This document shows positions 1 through 6,448 of a DNA stretch of 7,875 nucleotides, in pieces. The DNA lies in the NCBI GenBank assembly GCA_031281985.1, contig JAITEO010000295.1, forward strand, positions 1 to 7,875. The letters run 5' to 3'. Under the pieces are notes generated by a model. That model saw only the letters and a list, made by a program, of their open reading frames with translations, was not told where the DNA came from and did not search any database. The DNA is from Zoogloeaceae bacterium. Its GTDB lineage: Bacteria > Pseudomonadota > Gammaproteobacteria > Burkholderiales > Rhodocyclaceae. Every line of letters begins with the position of its first letter. Position 1 is the stretch's first letter. The position numbers and the translations under genes were made by a program.

Positions 1-605
1 ATATTGACCTTGCTGAATTTGGAGACGCCGGTGAGCATGGCGAATTTGATGTGGGCGTCCTGTCCCTTGATGACGGAGTAGAGATTGCGCAGGCCGTCGC
101 GCATTTCGATGGCAAGGTCGGGCCGGGTGAGATTGTCCAGAATGGGCTTGTCGTATTCATCCACCAGCACCACAGCGCGTTGGCCGGATTTGGCTGCCGC
201 CGCCTGGATCAGGGCGATGAAACGGTCGGGGATTCCGTCTTCGCCCCGCGGCACCCCCAGACGGCGTTCGTTCTCGGCCAGGATATTGCCGATGCGCGCA
301 TCCAGCCCCGCCCGGCTTTCCATGATGCCTTCCGCGAAGCTGATGCGAATCACCGGATACTGGACACTCCAATCCCATTTATCATGACAATACAGCCCTC
401 GGAATAACGGCTCGTTACCCGCGAAGAGTTCGGCCAGCGTATCCAAAAACAGGCTCTTCCCAAAGCGGCGCGGACGGGAGAGGAAGTAGGCGGTTCCCTC
501 GTCGATCATCTTCAGGGCGAAGGCGGTTTTATCCACATAGTAATAATCCGCTTCACGAATCTTGGCGAAGGTCTGGATGCCGATGGGCAGTTTCTTGCGA
601 GTCAT
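1..605 (-). CDS. AAA-ATPase-like protein (DUF1703/PD-(D/E)XK-associated family), C-terminus beyond window
   Basis: Partial gene; translating down from the ATG at 605 gives 201 residues with no stop before the left edge. The N-terminus (MTRKKLPIGIQTFAKI) and the YYYVDKT segment at residues 21-27 are typical of the 'AAA-ATPase_like' family. A Walker A-like motif, RPRRFGKSL, lies at residues 44-52 (K50 and S51 would bind phosphate). A Walker B-like motif, VVLVDEYDKPIL, lies at 145-156, and LTGVSKFSKVN at 191-201 is the usual next block. Full-length relatives are about 500-550 residues and usually end in a PD-(D/E)XK nuclease-like domain, which would lie outside this window. Their role is unknown; they often occur in many copies per genome and have been suspected of being mobile or defence-related. 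A TATAAT box sits upstream, but no good Shine-Dalgarno sequence is seen. The family call is firm and the function unknown. Confidence 0.9.
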   Translation of the reverse strand, partial: MTRKKLPIGIQTFAKIREADYYYVDKTAFALKMIDEGTAYFLSRPRRFGKSLFLDTLAELFAGNEPLFRGLYCHDKWDWSVQYPVIRISFAEGIMESRAGLDARIGNILAENERRLGVPRGEDGIPDRFIALIQAAAAKSGQRAVVLVDEYDKPILDNLTRPDLAIEMRDGLRNLYSVIKGQDAHIKFAMLTGVSKFSKVN

Positions 606-635
606 GGCGCGCGCTCTGGACAAGTCATGCGCGAG

Positions 636-641
636 ATTATA
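636..641 (-). promoter_or_regulatory. Candidate -10 box for the AAA-ATPase-like gene
   Basis: The minus strand reads TATAAT here, a perfect sigma-70 -10 hexamer in very GC-rich surroundings. Transcription would start near 629, giving a leader of about 24 nt to the ATG at 605. The -35 region (around 659-664, AAGGCA on the minus strand) is a poor match, so this is a candidate only. It implies the gene is transcribed apart from rlmL upstream. Confidence 0.5.
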
Positions 642-684
642 GCGCGGCGGGGGCGGCGTGCCTTGCCGCGTCTTTCTTGCGTCT

Positions 685-1824
685 TCAACGGTTGCTGCCC
701 GCCACCAGCGCGATTTCATACAGGCGGCATTCCAGCCGGCCATTCATCAGCGGGGTCTTGCGCGCGGGTTTCAGCCGCAGGAGTTTGGGAAAGCGCTTGT
801 CGGCGGTGAAAAAGAAGGCGCGCCAGCCGGGGAAGCGTTGTTTCAGTACGCCGCTCATGGCCGGGTAGAGTCCGGCAAGTTGTTCCAGTTCCCCCATGCG
901 TTCGCCGTAGGGCGGATTGACGACCAGGATGCCCGTATCGGCGGGCGCGGCGAGATCGAGAAAATCTCGTTCCGTCACCTCCGCCGCGCCCTCCAGTCCC
1001 GCCGCGCGCAGATTGTGACGGGTGGCGCGTACCGCGTTTTTGTCCTTGTCGCTTGCCCAGAGTTGCAAAAAGCGCGTCTCTTGCACCGCGCCCAGCGCCT
1101 CGTTGCGTATCGCCTGCCAGACTTCGCGCCGATAGGCGCGCAACGCCTCGAAGCCAAAACGCACCCGCTCCAGCCCCGGAGCGCGCGACAAGGCCATGCA
1201 GGCGGCTTCGAGCAGGAAGGTGCCGCCGCCGCACATGGGATCGACGAGCGGCATTCCCGGTTGCCAGCCGGTGAGCCGCAAGATGCCCGCCGCCAGATTC
1301 TCCTTTAACGGCGCTTCCACGTTGGCGTGCCGCAAACCCCGCTGCCACAGGGGCGCGCCGGAAGTATCCAGATAGAGCGCGCATTCCCTTTCCGCGAGAA
1401 AGACCTGCACGCGCACGTCCGGCGCGCGGGTATCCACATTGGGACGCTCGCCGCACTGCGCGCGAAAACGATCGCACAGCGCATCCTTTACCCGCAGGGT
1501 GATGAAATCGACGCTCTTCAACGGCGAATGGTGCGCCGTGGTCTGGACGCGAAAACTGCTGTCGACGGCAAAGTACGTTTCCCAGGGTTGTTGGAGCGCC
1601 AGACGATAGATGTCTTCCTCGCGCCCATAGGGCGCTTGGGCAATGCGCCAGAGGATGCGGGTTGCCAGTCTGGAGTGCAGGTTGGCGCGATAGCAGCACG
1701 CCCAATCACCGCCAAAGGCGACGCCGCCGTGGACGGCACGCGCTTCCTGCGCGCTTGCCGCGTTCAGTTCTTCGACGAGCAGACCTTCCAGTCCGCGCGG
1801 GCAGGGGGCAAAAAAATGTTCCAT
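685..1824 (-). CDS. rlmL: 23S rRNA (guanine-N2)-methyltransferase, RlmL type (THUMP + class I SAM methyltransferase)
   Basis: A 379-residue protein matching the single-domain RlmL/YpsC group, equivalent to the N-terminal half of E. coli RlmKL. By family knowledge it would make N2-methylguanosine (E. coli numbering G2445) in 23S rRNA using SAM, in the cytoplasm. The N-terminal FFAPCPRGLEGLLVEEL (4-20) is the ferredoxin-like start, and the THUMP domain spans roughly 45-155. WQRGLRHANVEAPLKENLAAGIL (160-182) is a family signature. The SAM-binding motif DPMCGGGTF is at 195-203 and the catalytic NPPYGER motif at 303-309, the N/DPPY type used on exocyclic amines. The RlmK domain is absent, as is normal outside gammaproteobacteria. 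The ATG at 1824 lies one base after the TGA of hemJ and has no clear Shine-Dalgarno sequence, so translation is probably coupled. The family is certain; the exact target base is inferred. Confidence 0.93.
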   Translation of the reverse strand: MEHFFAPCPRGLEGLLVEELNAASAQEARAVHGGVAFGGDWACCYRANLHSRLATRILWRIAQAPYGREEDIYRLALQQPWETYFAVDSSFRVQTTAHHSPLKSVDFITLRVKDALCDRFRAQCGERPNVDTRAPDVRVQVFLAERECALYLDTSGAPLWQRGLRHANVEAPLKENLAAGILRLTGWQPGMPLVDPMCGGGTFLLEAACMALSRAPGLERVRFGFEALRAYRREVWQAIRNEALGAVQETRFLQLWASDKDKNAVRATRHNLRAAGLEGAAEVTERDFLDLAAPADTGILVVNPPYGERMGELEQLAGLYPAMSGVLKQRFPGWRAFFFTADKRFPKLLRLKPARKTPLMNGRLECRLYEIALVAGSNR

Positions 1825-1825
1825 G

Positions 1826-2251
1826 TCAGAAGGGACGCTTCAGGACGACCAACAGGATGATGGCCAGCAGAATGAAGGTGGGCGCTTCGTTGAAGACCCG
1901 GTACCAGAAATGCGTATGCTGGTTTTCTCCCCTCTGGAAACGGCGCAGCAACAGGCCGCAGTAAAAATTGTAGGCAACCAGCAGGAGCACCAGCAGGAGC
2001 TTGATATGCAGCCAGACGCCGCCAAAGCCGTACCCCAGCCACAGCCACAACCCCAGCCCCAGCGCCAGCGCGCCCAGCGGCGTCATGAAACGGTAGAGCT
2101 TTTCCGCCATGAGCAAAAGACGCGCCCGCTCGGCTTCGCTTTCCTGCGCCACCATCGCCAGATTGACAAAGATGCGCGGCAAATAAAACAGCCCGGCGAA
2201 CCAGGAAACGACGAAAAAGATATGCAGTGCCTTGAGAACGAATAAAAACAT
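1826..2251 (-). CDS. hemJ: HemJ/CopD-family integral membrane protein, putative protoporphyrinogen IX oxidase
   Basis: A 141-residue, very hydrophobic protein with four likely membrane spans (about 3-25, 56-76, 80-103, 123-138). Family marks are LHIFFVVSWFAGLFYLPR (9-26), WLHIKL (80-85), YRVFNEAPT (117-125) and the ending LLVVLKRPF. HemJ oxidises protoporphyrinogen IX to protoporphyrin IX in heme synthesis; betaproteobacterial members are often named only 'CopD family protein'. H10 and K84, conserved in recalled relatives, are present, but the usual Tyr-His of span 3 reads Tyr-Asn (N95), and FVYHA of span 1 reads FVNLA. No other heme gene is nearby. The start at 2251 is supported by AAGGAA nine bases upstream. 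The gene overlaps nothing, and its stop lies one base before the rlmL start. Family confidence is high; activity is inferred. Confidence 0.85.
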   Translation of the reverse strand: MFLFVLKALHIFFVVSWFAGLFYLPRIFVNLAMVAQESEAERARLLLMAEKLYRFMTPLGALALGLGLWLWLGYGFGGVWLHIKLLLVLLLVAYNFYCGLLLRRFQRGENQHTHFWYRVFNEAPTFILLAIILLVVLKRPF

Positions 2252-2258
2252 GGAAAAA

Positions 2259-2264
2259 TTCCTT
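2259..2264 (-). promoter_or_regulatory. Ribosome binding site of hemJ
   Basis: The minus strand reads AAGGAA ending eight bases before the ATG at 2251, one of only two clear Shine-Dalgarno sequences in the window. It lies just 10 bp from the end of the repeat copy at 2275-2401, so hemJ keeps its own ribosome binding site while everything immediately upstream is repeat. Confidence 0.75.
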
Positions 2265-2274
2265 GTGGGGAAAC

Positions 2275-2401
2275 GGAGGCGTCAAAAAGCAAACCGGACG
2301 TGGTGTTTCATTGCCTTTGTATCCAAAAAAGGGCAAGCTCCGCTTCCCCTTTTTTGCTGACTGAACCGGCAAAAAGCAGGTTTTTACTTTTTGACGCCTC
2401 C
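2275..2401 (-). repeat. Palindromic repeat copy A, 127 bp with 15-bp terminal inverted repeats
   Basis: Bounded by GGAGGCGTCAAAAAG at 2275-2289 and its exact reverse complement at 2387-2401. Read on the minus strand it matches copies B (3306-3412) and C (6435-6547). It runs GGAGGCGTCAAAAAGTAA, a short A/T hairpin, CCGGTTCAGTCAGC, a terminator-like hairpin, then AAAGGCAA and GTCCGG. It encodes the last five residues (GGVKK) and stop of the SDR gene and ends 23 bp before the hemJ start, so it fills nearly the whole intergenic gap. Flanks are AAAC and TAAC, which is not a convincing target duplication. The terminal inverted repeats suggest a MITE-like element; no transposase is present here. Confidence 0.8.
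2325..2355 (-). terminator. Rho-independent terminator-like hairpin inside repeat copy A
   Basis: Arms at 2325-2338 and 2342-2355 form a 14-bp stem with one mismatch, loop of three bases, A6 on one side and T6 on the other, so it can act in both directions. In the minus direction it lies about 30 nt after the SDR stop codon, as expected for a terminator of that gene. If it works, hemJ needs a promoter between it and 2251, and none is recognisable there. Confidence 0.7.
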
Positions 2402-3295
2402 TAACGATACAGGATTCAGCTCGATTTGGGGATACCGCAGGCGCAGACGCATCTCGCGGATCAGGCGCGTGTTCTCGATGCGCCGGGATTCCTGCCAGAA
2501 GCGCCATTGCGCCGGGGGAATCCGTTGTTGCAACTCCGCGCGCGAACAGCGCGGCGGACGCGGCAGGCGCAGGTAGTCCGCCACGGCGTCGAAATAGTCG
2601 CCCATCTTCAGGTCGCTGGCGTCCACCACATTGAAACTGCGTCCCGCGCCGCCCAGGAACAGGGCGCGGCAACAGGCGCGCGCCAGATCGTCGGCGTGGA
2701 TGTGCGCGCTATGGACATCCTCGGCGGCAAGGAGCACCGGCAATCCCGCTTCCAGCCGCGCGCGCGGCAGACGCTCGCCCGTGCCCTCTGCATCTTTTGT
2801 GGCGTAGATTCCCGGCGCGCGCAACAATACGATACAAACCCGGTGCGCGCTGCCCCAGCGGCGCAGACAGTTTTCCGCATCCAGTCGGCGGCGGGCGGGC
2901 GCGGAATGCGGGCGGCGCGGCTGCGTCTCGTCGATTCGCGCCCCGCCACAATCGCCATAGACGCCGGTCGTGCTCACATACACCAGCCGCCGTGGTAAAC
3001 TTCCGCCTCGGCTCAAGGCCGCCAGCAGATGCCGGGTGCGCTTATCTTGCTCACCGCTCGCCTGCGGCGGCGCGAGATGCAACACCCGATCCGCGAGTCC
3101 CGCCAGACGCAGAAGGCTTTGCGGCCGGTCCAGATCGCCCGCGACCGGACACGCGCCCAGCGCGCGCCAGTCGTCTGCCGATCGGCTCTCCGGGCGCACC
3201 AGCGCAAACACGCGAAAGCGTTGCGCGAGCCAGGTAACGGCACGCCGGGCGACATCCCCGCTGCCGACGATTAACAATCTTTGCACGGACGGCAT
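2384..3295 (-). CDS. NAD(P)-dependent SDR-family protein, YeeZ-like (atypical extended SDR)
   Basis: A 303-residue Rossmann-fold protein. The dinucleotide motif LLIVGSGDVARR is at 7-18 (GxGxxA). The family signature VYVSTTGVYGDCGGARIDE is at 105-123, ARRRLDAEN lies at 134-142 where classical SDRs carry Tyr-x3-Lys, and HIHADDLARA is at 198-207. This pattern matches the YeeZ-like group, whose substrate is unknown; loss of the YxxxK pair makes classical dehydrogenase activity uncertain. The frame is open up to 3448, but the ATG at 3295 puts the Rossmann motif at residue 7, as in the family. A longer product would translate repeat copy B. No Shine-Dalgarno sequence is seen. The last residues, GGVKK, and the TAA stop come from repeat copy A. 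It is followed by hemJ after 132 bp and transcribed divergently from the reductase gene. Confidence 0.85.
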   Translation of the reverse strand: MPSVQRLLIVGSGDVARRAVTWLAQRFRVFALVRPESRSADDWRALGACPVAGDLDRPQSLLRLAGLADRVLHLAPPQASGEQDKRTRHLLAALSRGGSLPRRLVYVSTTGVYGDCGGARIDETQPRRPHSAPARRRLDAENCLRRWGSAHRVCIVLLRAPGIYATKDAEGTGERLPRARLEAGLPVLLAAEDVHSAHIHADDLARACCRALFLGGAGRSFNVVDASDLKMGDYFDAVADYLRLPRPPRCSRAELQQRIPPAQWRFWQESRRIENTRLIREMRLRLRYPQIELNPVSLGGVKK

Positions 3296-3305
3296 TTTAG
3301 TCGCA

Positions 3306-3412
3306 GGAGGCGTCAAAAAGTAAGCACCCACTTTTTGCCGGTTTGTCTTGGGGTTTGAAGCCAGGCAAAGCCTGGCTTCAAACCGTGTAACCCCAACGAA
3401 AAACCGATCCGG
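3306..3412 (+). repeat. Palindromic repeat copy B in the divergent intergenic region
   Basis: Starts with the same GGAGGCGTCAAAAAGTAA as copy A, then the A/T hairpin (arms 3314-3321 and 3330-3337) and GCCGGTT. The AAAAAAGGG-type terminator hairpin of copies A and C is replaced by a different perfect hairpin, 15-bp arms at 3352-3366 and 3370-3384 with loop AAA. A weakly similar GATCCGG (3406-3412) marks the approximate right end; no closing inverted repeat is found. It sits between the starts of the SDR gene (3295) and the reductase (3461), so it occupies the space where both promoters should be. I saw no convincing -35/-10 pair on either strand in 3296-3460. Confidence 0.65.
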
Positions 3413-3427
3413 ACTTTCCGACACTTT

Positions 3428-3457
3428 CCCATCAACACCCATCAACACCGATCAAGA
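3428..3457 (+). repeat. 10-bp tandem repeat, three units, abutting a start codon
   Basis: Three head-to-tail units, CCCATCAACA (3428-3437), CCCATCAACA (3438-3447) and CCGATCAAGA (3448-3457), are followed by CCC and the ATG at 3461, which itself continues the CCCAT of a fourth unit. The array lies exactly where the Shine-Dalgarno sequence of the reductase gene should be and has no purine-rich core. Confidence 0.85.
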
Positions 3458-3460
3458 CCC

Positions 3461-4462
3461 ATGCGTTACCAAATCACCCTGCAACCCGGCGCTATCCAAT
3501 ATATCGCCGAGGCCGACGAAACCCTGTTGGATGCCGCGCTGCGGCAAGGCATCCAGCTTCCCCACGGCTGCAAGAATGGCGCGTGTTGCGCCTGCAAGAC
3601 CCGGCTCCTCCACGGCGAGGCGGATCGGGGCGTGTACCAGCCGCATGCCCTGAGCCGCTACGACATCGAAGAAGGCAAGCTCCTGCTCTGCACCGCCTAC
3701 GCCAAGAGCGATCTGACGCTGGAAAACCGCCAGGCGACGCGCGAGATTCCGCTAAAACTCCTGCCCGCGCGCGTGGAAGCCCTGCGCCGCGCCGCTCCGG
3801 ATGTCATCATCCTTTCCCTGCGCCTGCCCGCGAGCGAGCGTTTCACCTTTCGCGCCGGGCAATACATCGACATTCTGCTGCCCGACGGCCAGCGGCGCAG
3901 TTATTCCATCGCCAACGCGCCGGAGGAGGAAGGAACGCTGGAACTGCACATTCGCCGCGTTCCCGGCGGACGCTTCACGGGGCAGGTGTTTGAAACGATG
4001 AAGGTCAAGGACATCCTGCGCTTCGAAGGGCCGCAGGGCGATTTCTTCCTGCGCGAGGAAAGCGACAAGCCCGTCATCCTGATCGCCAGCGGCACCGGCT
4101 TTGCGCCGATCAAGGCCATCGTCGAGCACACGCTGGCGCAACACATCGTCCGCCCCCTGCGCATCTACTGGGGATGTCGCGCGCGCGCCGACCTCTACCT
4201 TCCCGATCTGCCCGCGGCCTGGGACGCCGAACATGCGCATATCCGCTTCATTCCGGTGCTTTCCGCCGCCGATGCCGACTGGCGGGGACGAACCGGCTTC
4301 GTGCATCAGGCGGTCATGGCGGATTATCCGGATCTTTCCCAGCACGAGGTCTATGCCTGCGGCAATCCGGCGATGGTCGATAGCGCGCGCAAGGAACTCG
4401 TCGCCCAGTGCCACCTGCCGGAAACGGCGTTTTTCGCCGATGCCTTTACCTTCAATGCATAA
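3461..4462 (+). CDS. 2Fe-2S ferredoxin/FAD/NAD(P)H reductase (often named CDP-6-deoxy-delta-3,4-glucoseen reductase)
   Basis: A 333-residue three-domain electron-transfer protein. The N-terminal plant-type ferredoxin domain (1 to about 92) has the 2Fe-2S ligands C37, C42, C45 and C77. The FAD domain (about 100-200) has RSYSIA at 146-151 and GGRFT at 169-173. The NAD(P)-binding domain (about 204-333) has IASGTGFAPIKAI at 208-220 and YACGNPAMV at 298-306. It would pass electrons from NAD(P)H through FAD to the 2Fe-2S centre and then to an unknown acceptor, in the cytoplasm. The common database name comes from the dideoxysugar enzyme AscD; no sugar-nucleotide gene is in this window, so that role is unsupported. 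The ATG at 3461 matches the family N-terminus but is preceded by tandem repeats, not a Shine-Dalgarno sequence. It is three bases upstream of the helicase gene, so probably co-transcribed. Family firm, substrate unknown. Confidence 0.92.
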   Translation: MRYQITLQPGAIQYIAEADETLLDAALRQGIQLPHGCKNGACCACKTRLLHGEADRGVYQPHALSRYDIEEGKLLLCTAYAKSDLTLENRQATREIPLKLLPARVEALRRAAPDVIILSLRLPASERFTFRAGQYIDILLPDGQRRSYSIANAPEEEGTLELHIRRVPGGRFTGQVFETMKVKDILRFEGPQGDFFLREESDKPVILIASGTGFAPIKAIVEHTLAQHIVRPLRIYWGCRARADLYLPDLPAAWDAEHAHIRFIPVLSAADADWRGRTGFVHQAVMADYPDLSQHEVYACGNPAMVDSARKELVAQCHLPETAFFADAFTFNA

Positions 4463-4465
4463 ACC

Positions 4466-6448
4466 TTGAGCGCCGCCGATCCCCTGACCCTCCTTTTTTC
4501 CCCGGAAGGTCCGCTGGCGGCGAACATCCCGGAATTCCGGCTGCGCGCGCAGCAGGTGGAAATGGCCAGGCGCATCCAGGCGGCCATCGAGGCGCAGAGA
4601 ATCTTCATCGCCGAAGCCGGTACCGGCACCGGCAAGACCTTCGCCTATCTCGCGCCGGCGCTCGCTTCCGGCGGCAAGGTGATCATTTCCACCGGCACCA
4701 AGACCTTGCAGGATCAACTGTTCCACAAGGACCTGCCCCTGATGCGCAAGGCGTTGCAGGCGCCGATGCAGGTGGCGCTGTTGAAGGGGCGCGCCAATTA
4801 CCTCTGTCCATACTACCTGCGGCGGGCAGAGACGGAAGGGCGCTTTCGCAGCCGGGAAGAAGTCGGGCACCTGGCCGCCATCCGGAGATTCTCCAAGCAT
4901 ACCTGGAGCGGCGACAAGGCCGAATGCAGCGCCGTGCCGGAAAATTCCCCGGTCTGGGCGCAGGTGACTTCCACGCGCGAGAACTGCCTGGGGCAGGAAT
5001 GCCCGGATCACAAGGAATGCCATGTGCTTGCCGCGCGCAAGGCGGCGATGGAAGCGGACCTGGTGGTCGTCAATCATCACCTGTTCTTTGCCGACGTGAT
5101 GTTGCGCGATGAGGGGTTGGCGGAGCTTTTGCCCGCCTGCAACACGGTGATTCTCGACGAGGCGCACCAGTTGCCGGAAGTCGCCGCCCTGTTCTTTGGC
5201 GACAGCGTTTCCACCAGCCAGATTCTCGATCTGGTGGGCGACGGCAAGGCGGAAGGACTGGTGGGCGCGCGCGATTGCCCGGAATTGCAAGAGCGCTTGT
5301 CCGCGCTGGAAAAGGCGGCGAAGGATTTGCGCCTTGCGGTGGGCGTGGAGGGCGGGCGTCTTTCCGTTCAGCAACTGGAAACCGCACCCGGCTTTGATGC
5401 CGCCATGCAGCAGCTTTTGCAACAGTTCGAGGCGACGGCGGAAATCCTCAAGACGCAGGCGGAACGATCCGAGGGTCTGGAAAAATGCTGGCAACGGCTG
5501 CTGGAACTCGAGGCGCGCGTCCGGGCGTGGCATGCCAACGCGCCGATGACAGAAGAAGAGGCCAGCCCCGCAAGCAAGAAGATTCGTTGGGGCGAGACCT
5601 TCGGGCAGTCCCTGCAACTCAACGCCACGCCGTTGTCGGTGGCCGATATTTTCGCGCGCCAGATGAGCGGGCATCCGCGCGCCTGGATTTTTACCTCCGC
5701 CACGCTCGCCGTGCGAGGACGTTTCGATCATTACCAGGCGGAACTGGGGCTTTTCGAGGCCGAAACCGGCTGCTGGGACAGTCCCTTCGACTACGCGCGG
5801 CAAGCCCTGCTCTACGCGCCGCAGGGCTTGCCCGAACCCAATTCCAGGGGCTATACGGAAGCGGTCGCCGCCGCCGCCTTGCCCTTGGTGCGCGCCGCGC
5901 GCGGCGGCGTGTTCTTCCTGTGCACCAGCCTGAAGGCCATGCGCCGCATCCATGAACTGTTGCAACAGGATCTATGCGCACACTGGCCGGACGAAGCCGC
6001 CCGTCCGCCGTTGTTTTTGCAGGGCGAATGCGGCAAGAACGAATTGCTGGAACGCTTTCGCCGTGCCGGAAACGGCATCCTGGTCGGTAGCCAGAGTTTC
6101 TGGGAAGGCGTGGATGTGCGCGGCGAAGCCCTGTCCCTGGTGATCATCGACAAGCTCCCCTTCGCGCCGCCCGATGATCCGGTGCTGGCCGCGCGCATCG
6201 AGGAAATGAAGAAGGCCGGACGCAACGCCTTCATGGAATACCAGTTGCCGCGCGCCGTCATCAACGTCAAACAGGGCGCAGGCCGCCTGATCCGCACCGA
6301 ATCCGACCGGGGCGTCCTGATGATCTGCGACCCGCGCATGCTGAACAAACCCTACGGCCGCCACGTCTGGCGCAGCCTACCCCCCATGCGCCGCACCCGC
6401 GAACTCGACGTGGCGCTGGACATGCTGTGCGGCAGCGTCAAAAAGTGA
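4466..6448 (+). CDS. yoaA: ATP-dependent DNA helicase, DinG family, YoaA type (XPD-like, Fe-S)
   Basis: A 660-residue superfamily 2 helicase, similar to E. coli YoaA along its length. Motifs are EAGTGTGKT at 50-58 (Walker A), VNHHLF at 202-207, DEAH at 231-234 (motif II), FTSATL at 409-414, SFWEGVDVRGE at 544-554 and QGAGRLIR at 603-610 (motif VI). C114, C174, C179 and C185, between motifs I and II, fit the four ligands of the family 4Fe-4S cluster. YoaA-type helicases unwind 5' to 3' and act in repair of stalled or damaged replication forks. The start is TTG at 4466, three bases after the reductase stop; the next in-frame ATG is at residue 33, inside the conserved N-terminal region, and homology begins near residue 10, so TTG is preferred. 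No Shine-Dalgarno sequence is visible, which suggests translational coupling. The C-terminal VKK and TGA stop come from repeat copy C. Confidence 0.93.
   Translation: MSAADPLTLLFSPEGPLAANIPEFRLRAQQVEMARRIQAAIEAQRIFIAEAGTGTGKTFAYLAPALASGGKVIISTGTKTLQDQLFHKDLPLMRKALQAPMQVALLKGRANYLCPYYLRRAETEGRFRSREEVGHLAAIRRFSKHTWSGDKAECSAVPENSPVWAQVTSTRENCLGQECPDHKECHVLAARKAAMEADLVVVNHHLFFADVMLRDEGLAELLPACNTVILDEAHQLPEVAALFFGDSVSTSQILDLVGDGKAEGLVGARDCPELQERLSALEKAAKDLRLAVGVEGGRLSVQQLETAPGFDAAMQQLLQQFEATAEILKTQAERSEGLEKCWQRLLELEARVRAWHANAPMTEEEASPASKKIRWGETFGQSLQLNATPLSVADIFARQMSGHPRAWIFTSATLAVRGRFDHYQAELGLFEAETGCWDSPFDYARQALLYAPQGLPEPNSRGYTEAVAAAALPLVRAARGGVFFLCTSLKAMRRIHELLQQDLCAHWPDEAARPPLFLQGECGKNELLERFRRAGNGILVGSQSFWEGVDVRGEALSLVIIDKLPFAPPDDPVLAARIEEMKKAGRNAFMEYQLPRAVINVKQGAGRLIRTESDRGVLMICDPRMLNKPYGRHVWRSLPPMRRTRELDVALDMLCGSVKK

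Noticed and set aside
658..1860. Plus-strand open frames (658-1308, 1327-1860) opposite rlmL
   Set aside because: Antisense shadows of a gene with clear SAM and NPPY motifs.
1823..2245. Gln-rich 140-residue plus-strand frame opposite hemJ
   Set aside because: The PQPQPQPQ run is the complement of Leu/Trp/Gly codons in a membrane span; no independent support for expression.
3296..3448. N-terminal extension of the SDR gene from an upstream ATG at 3448
   Set aside because: It would translate through repeat copy B and part of the tandem repeat, and adds 51 residues ahead of a Rossmann motif that normally lies at the very N-terminus.
3428..3457. Short tandem repeat considered as a CRISPR fragment
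   Set aside because: Units are 10 bp with no spacers and no cas genes in the window.
3461..4462. Assignment of the reductase to dideoxysugar synthesis
   Set aside because: The name is inherited from AscD; no sugar-nucleotide genes are in the window, and the domain layout is shared by many other NAD(P)H-dependent oxidoreductases.
3752..5965. 737-residue open frame on the minus strand opposite the reductase and helicase genes
   Set aside because: It covers two plus-strand genes with unmistakable motifs; its product is rich in Arg, Gly and Gln with no recognisable domain. Long antisense frames are expected in GC-rich coding DNA.
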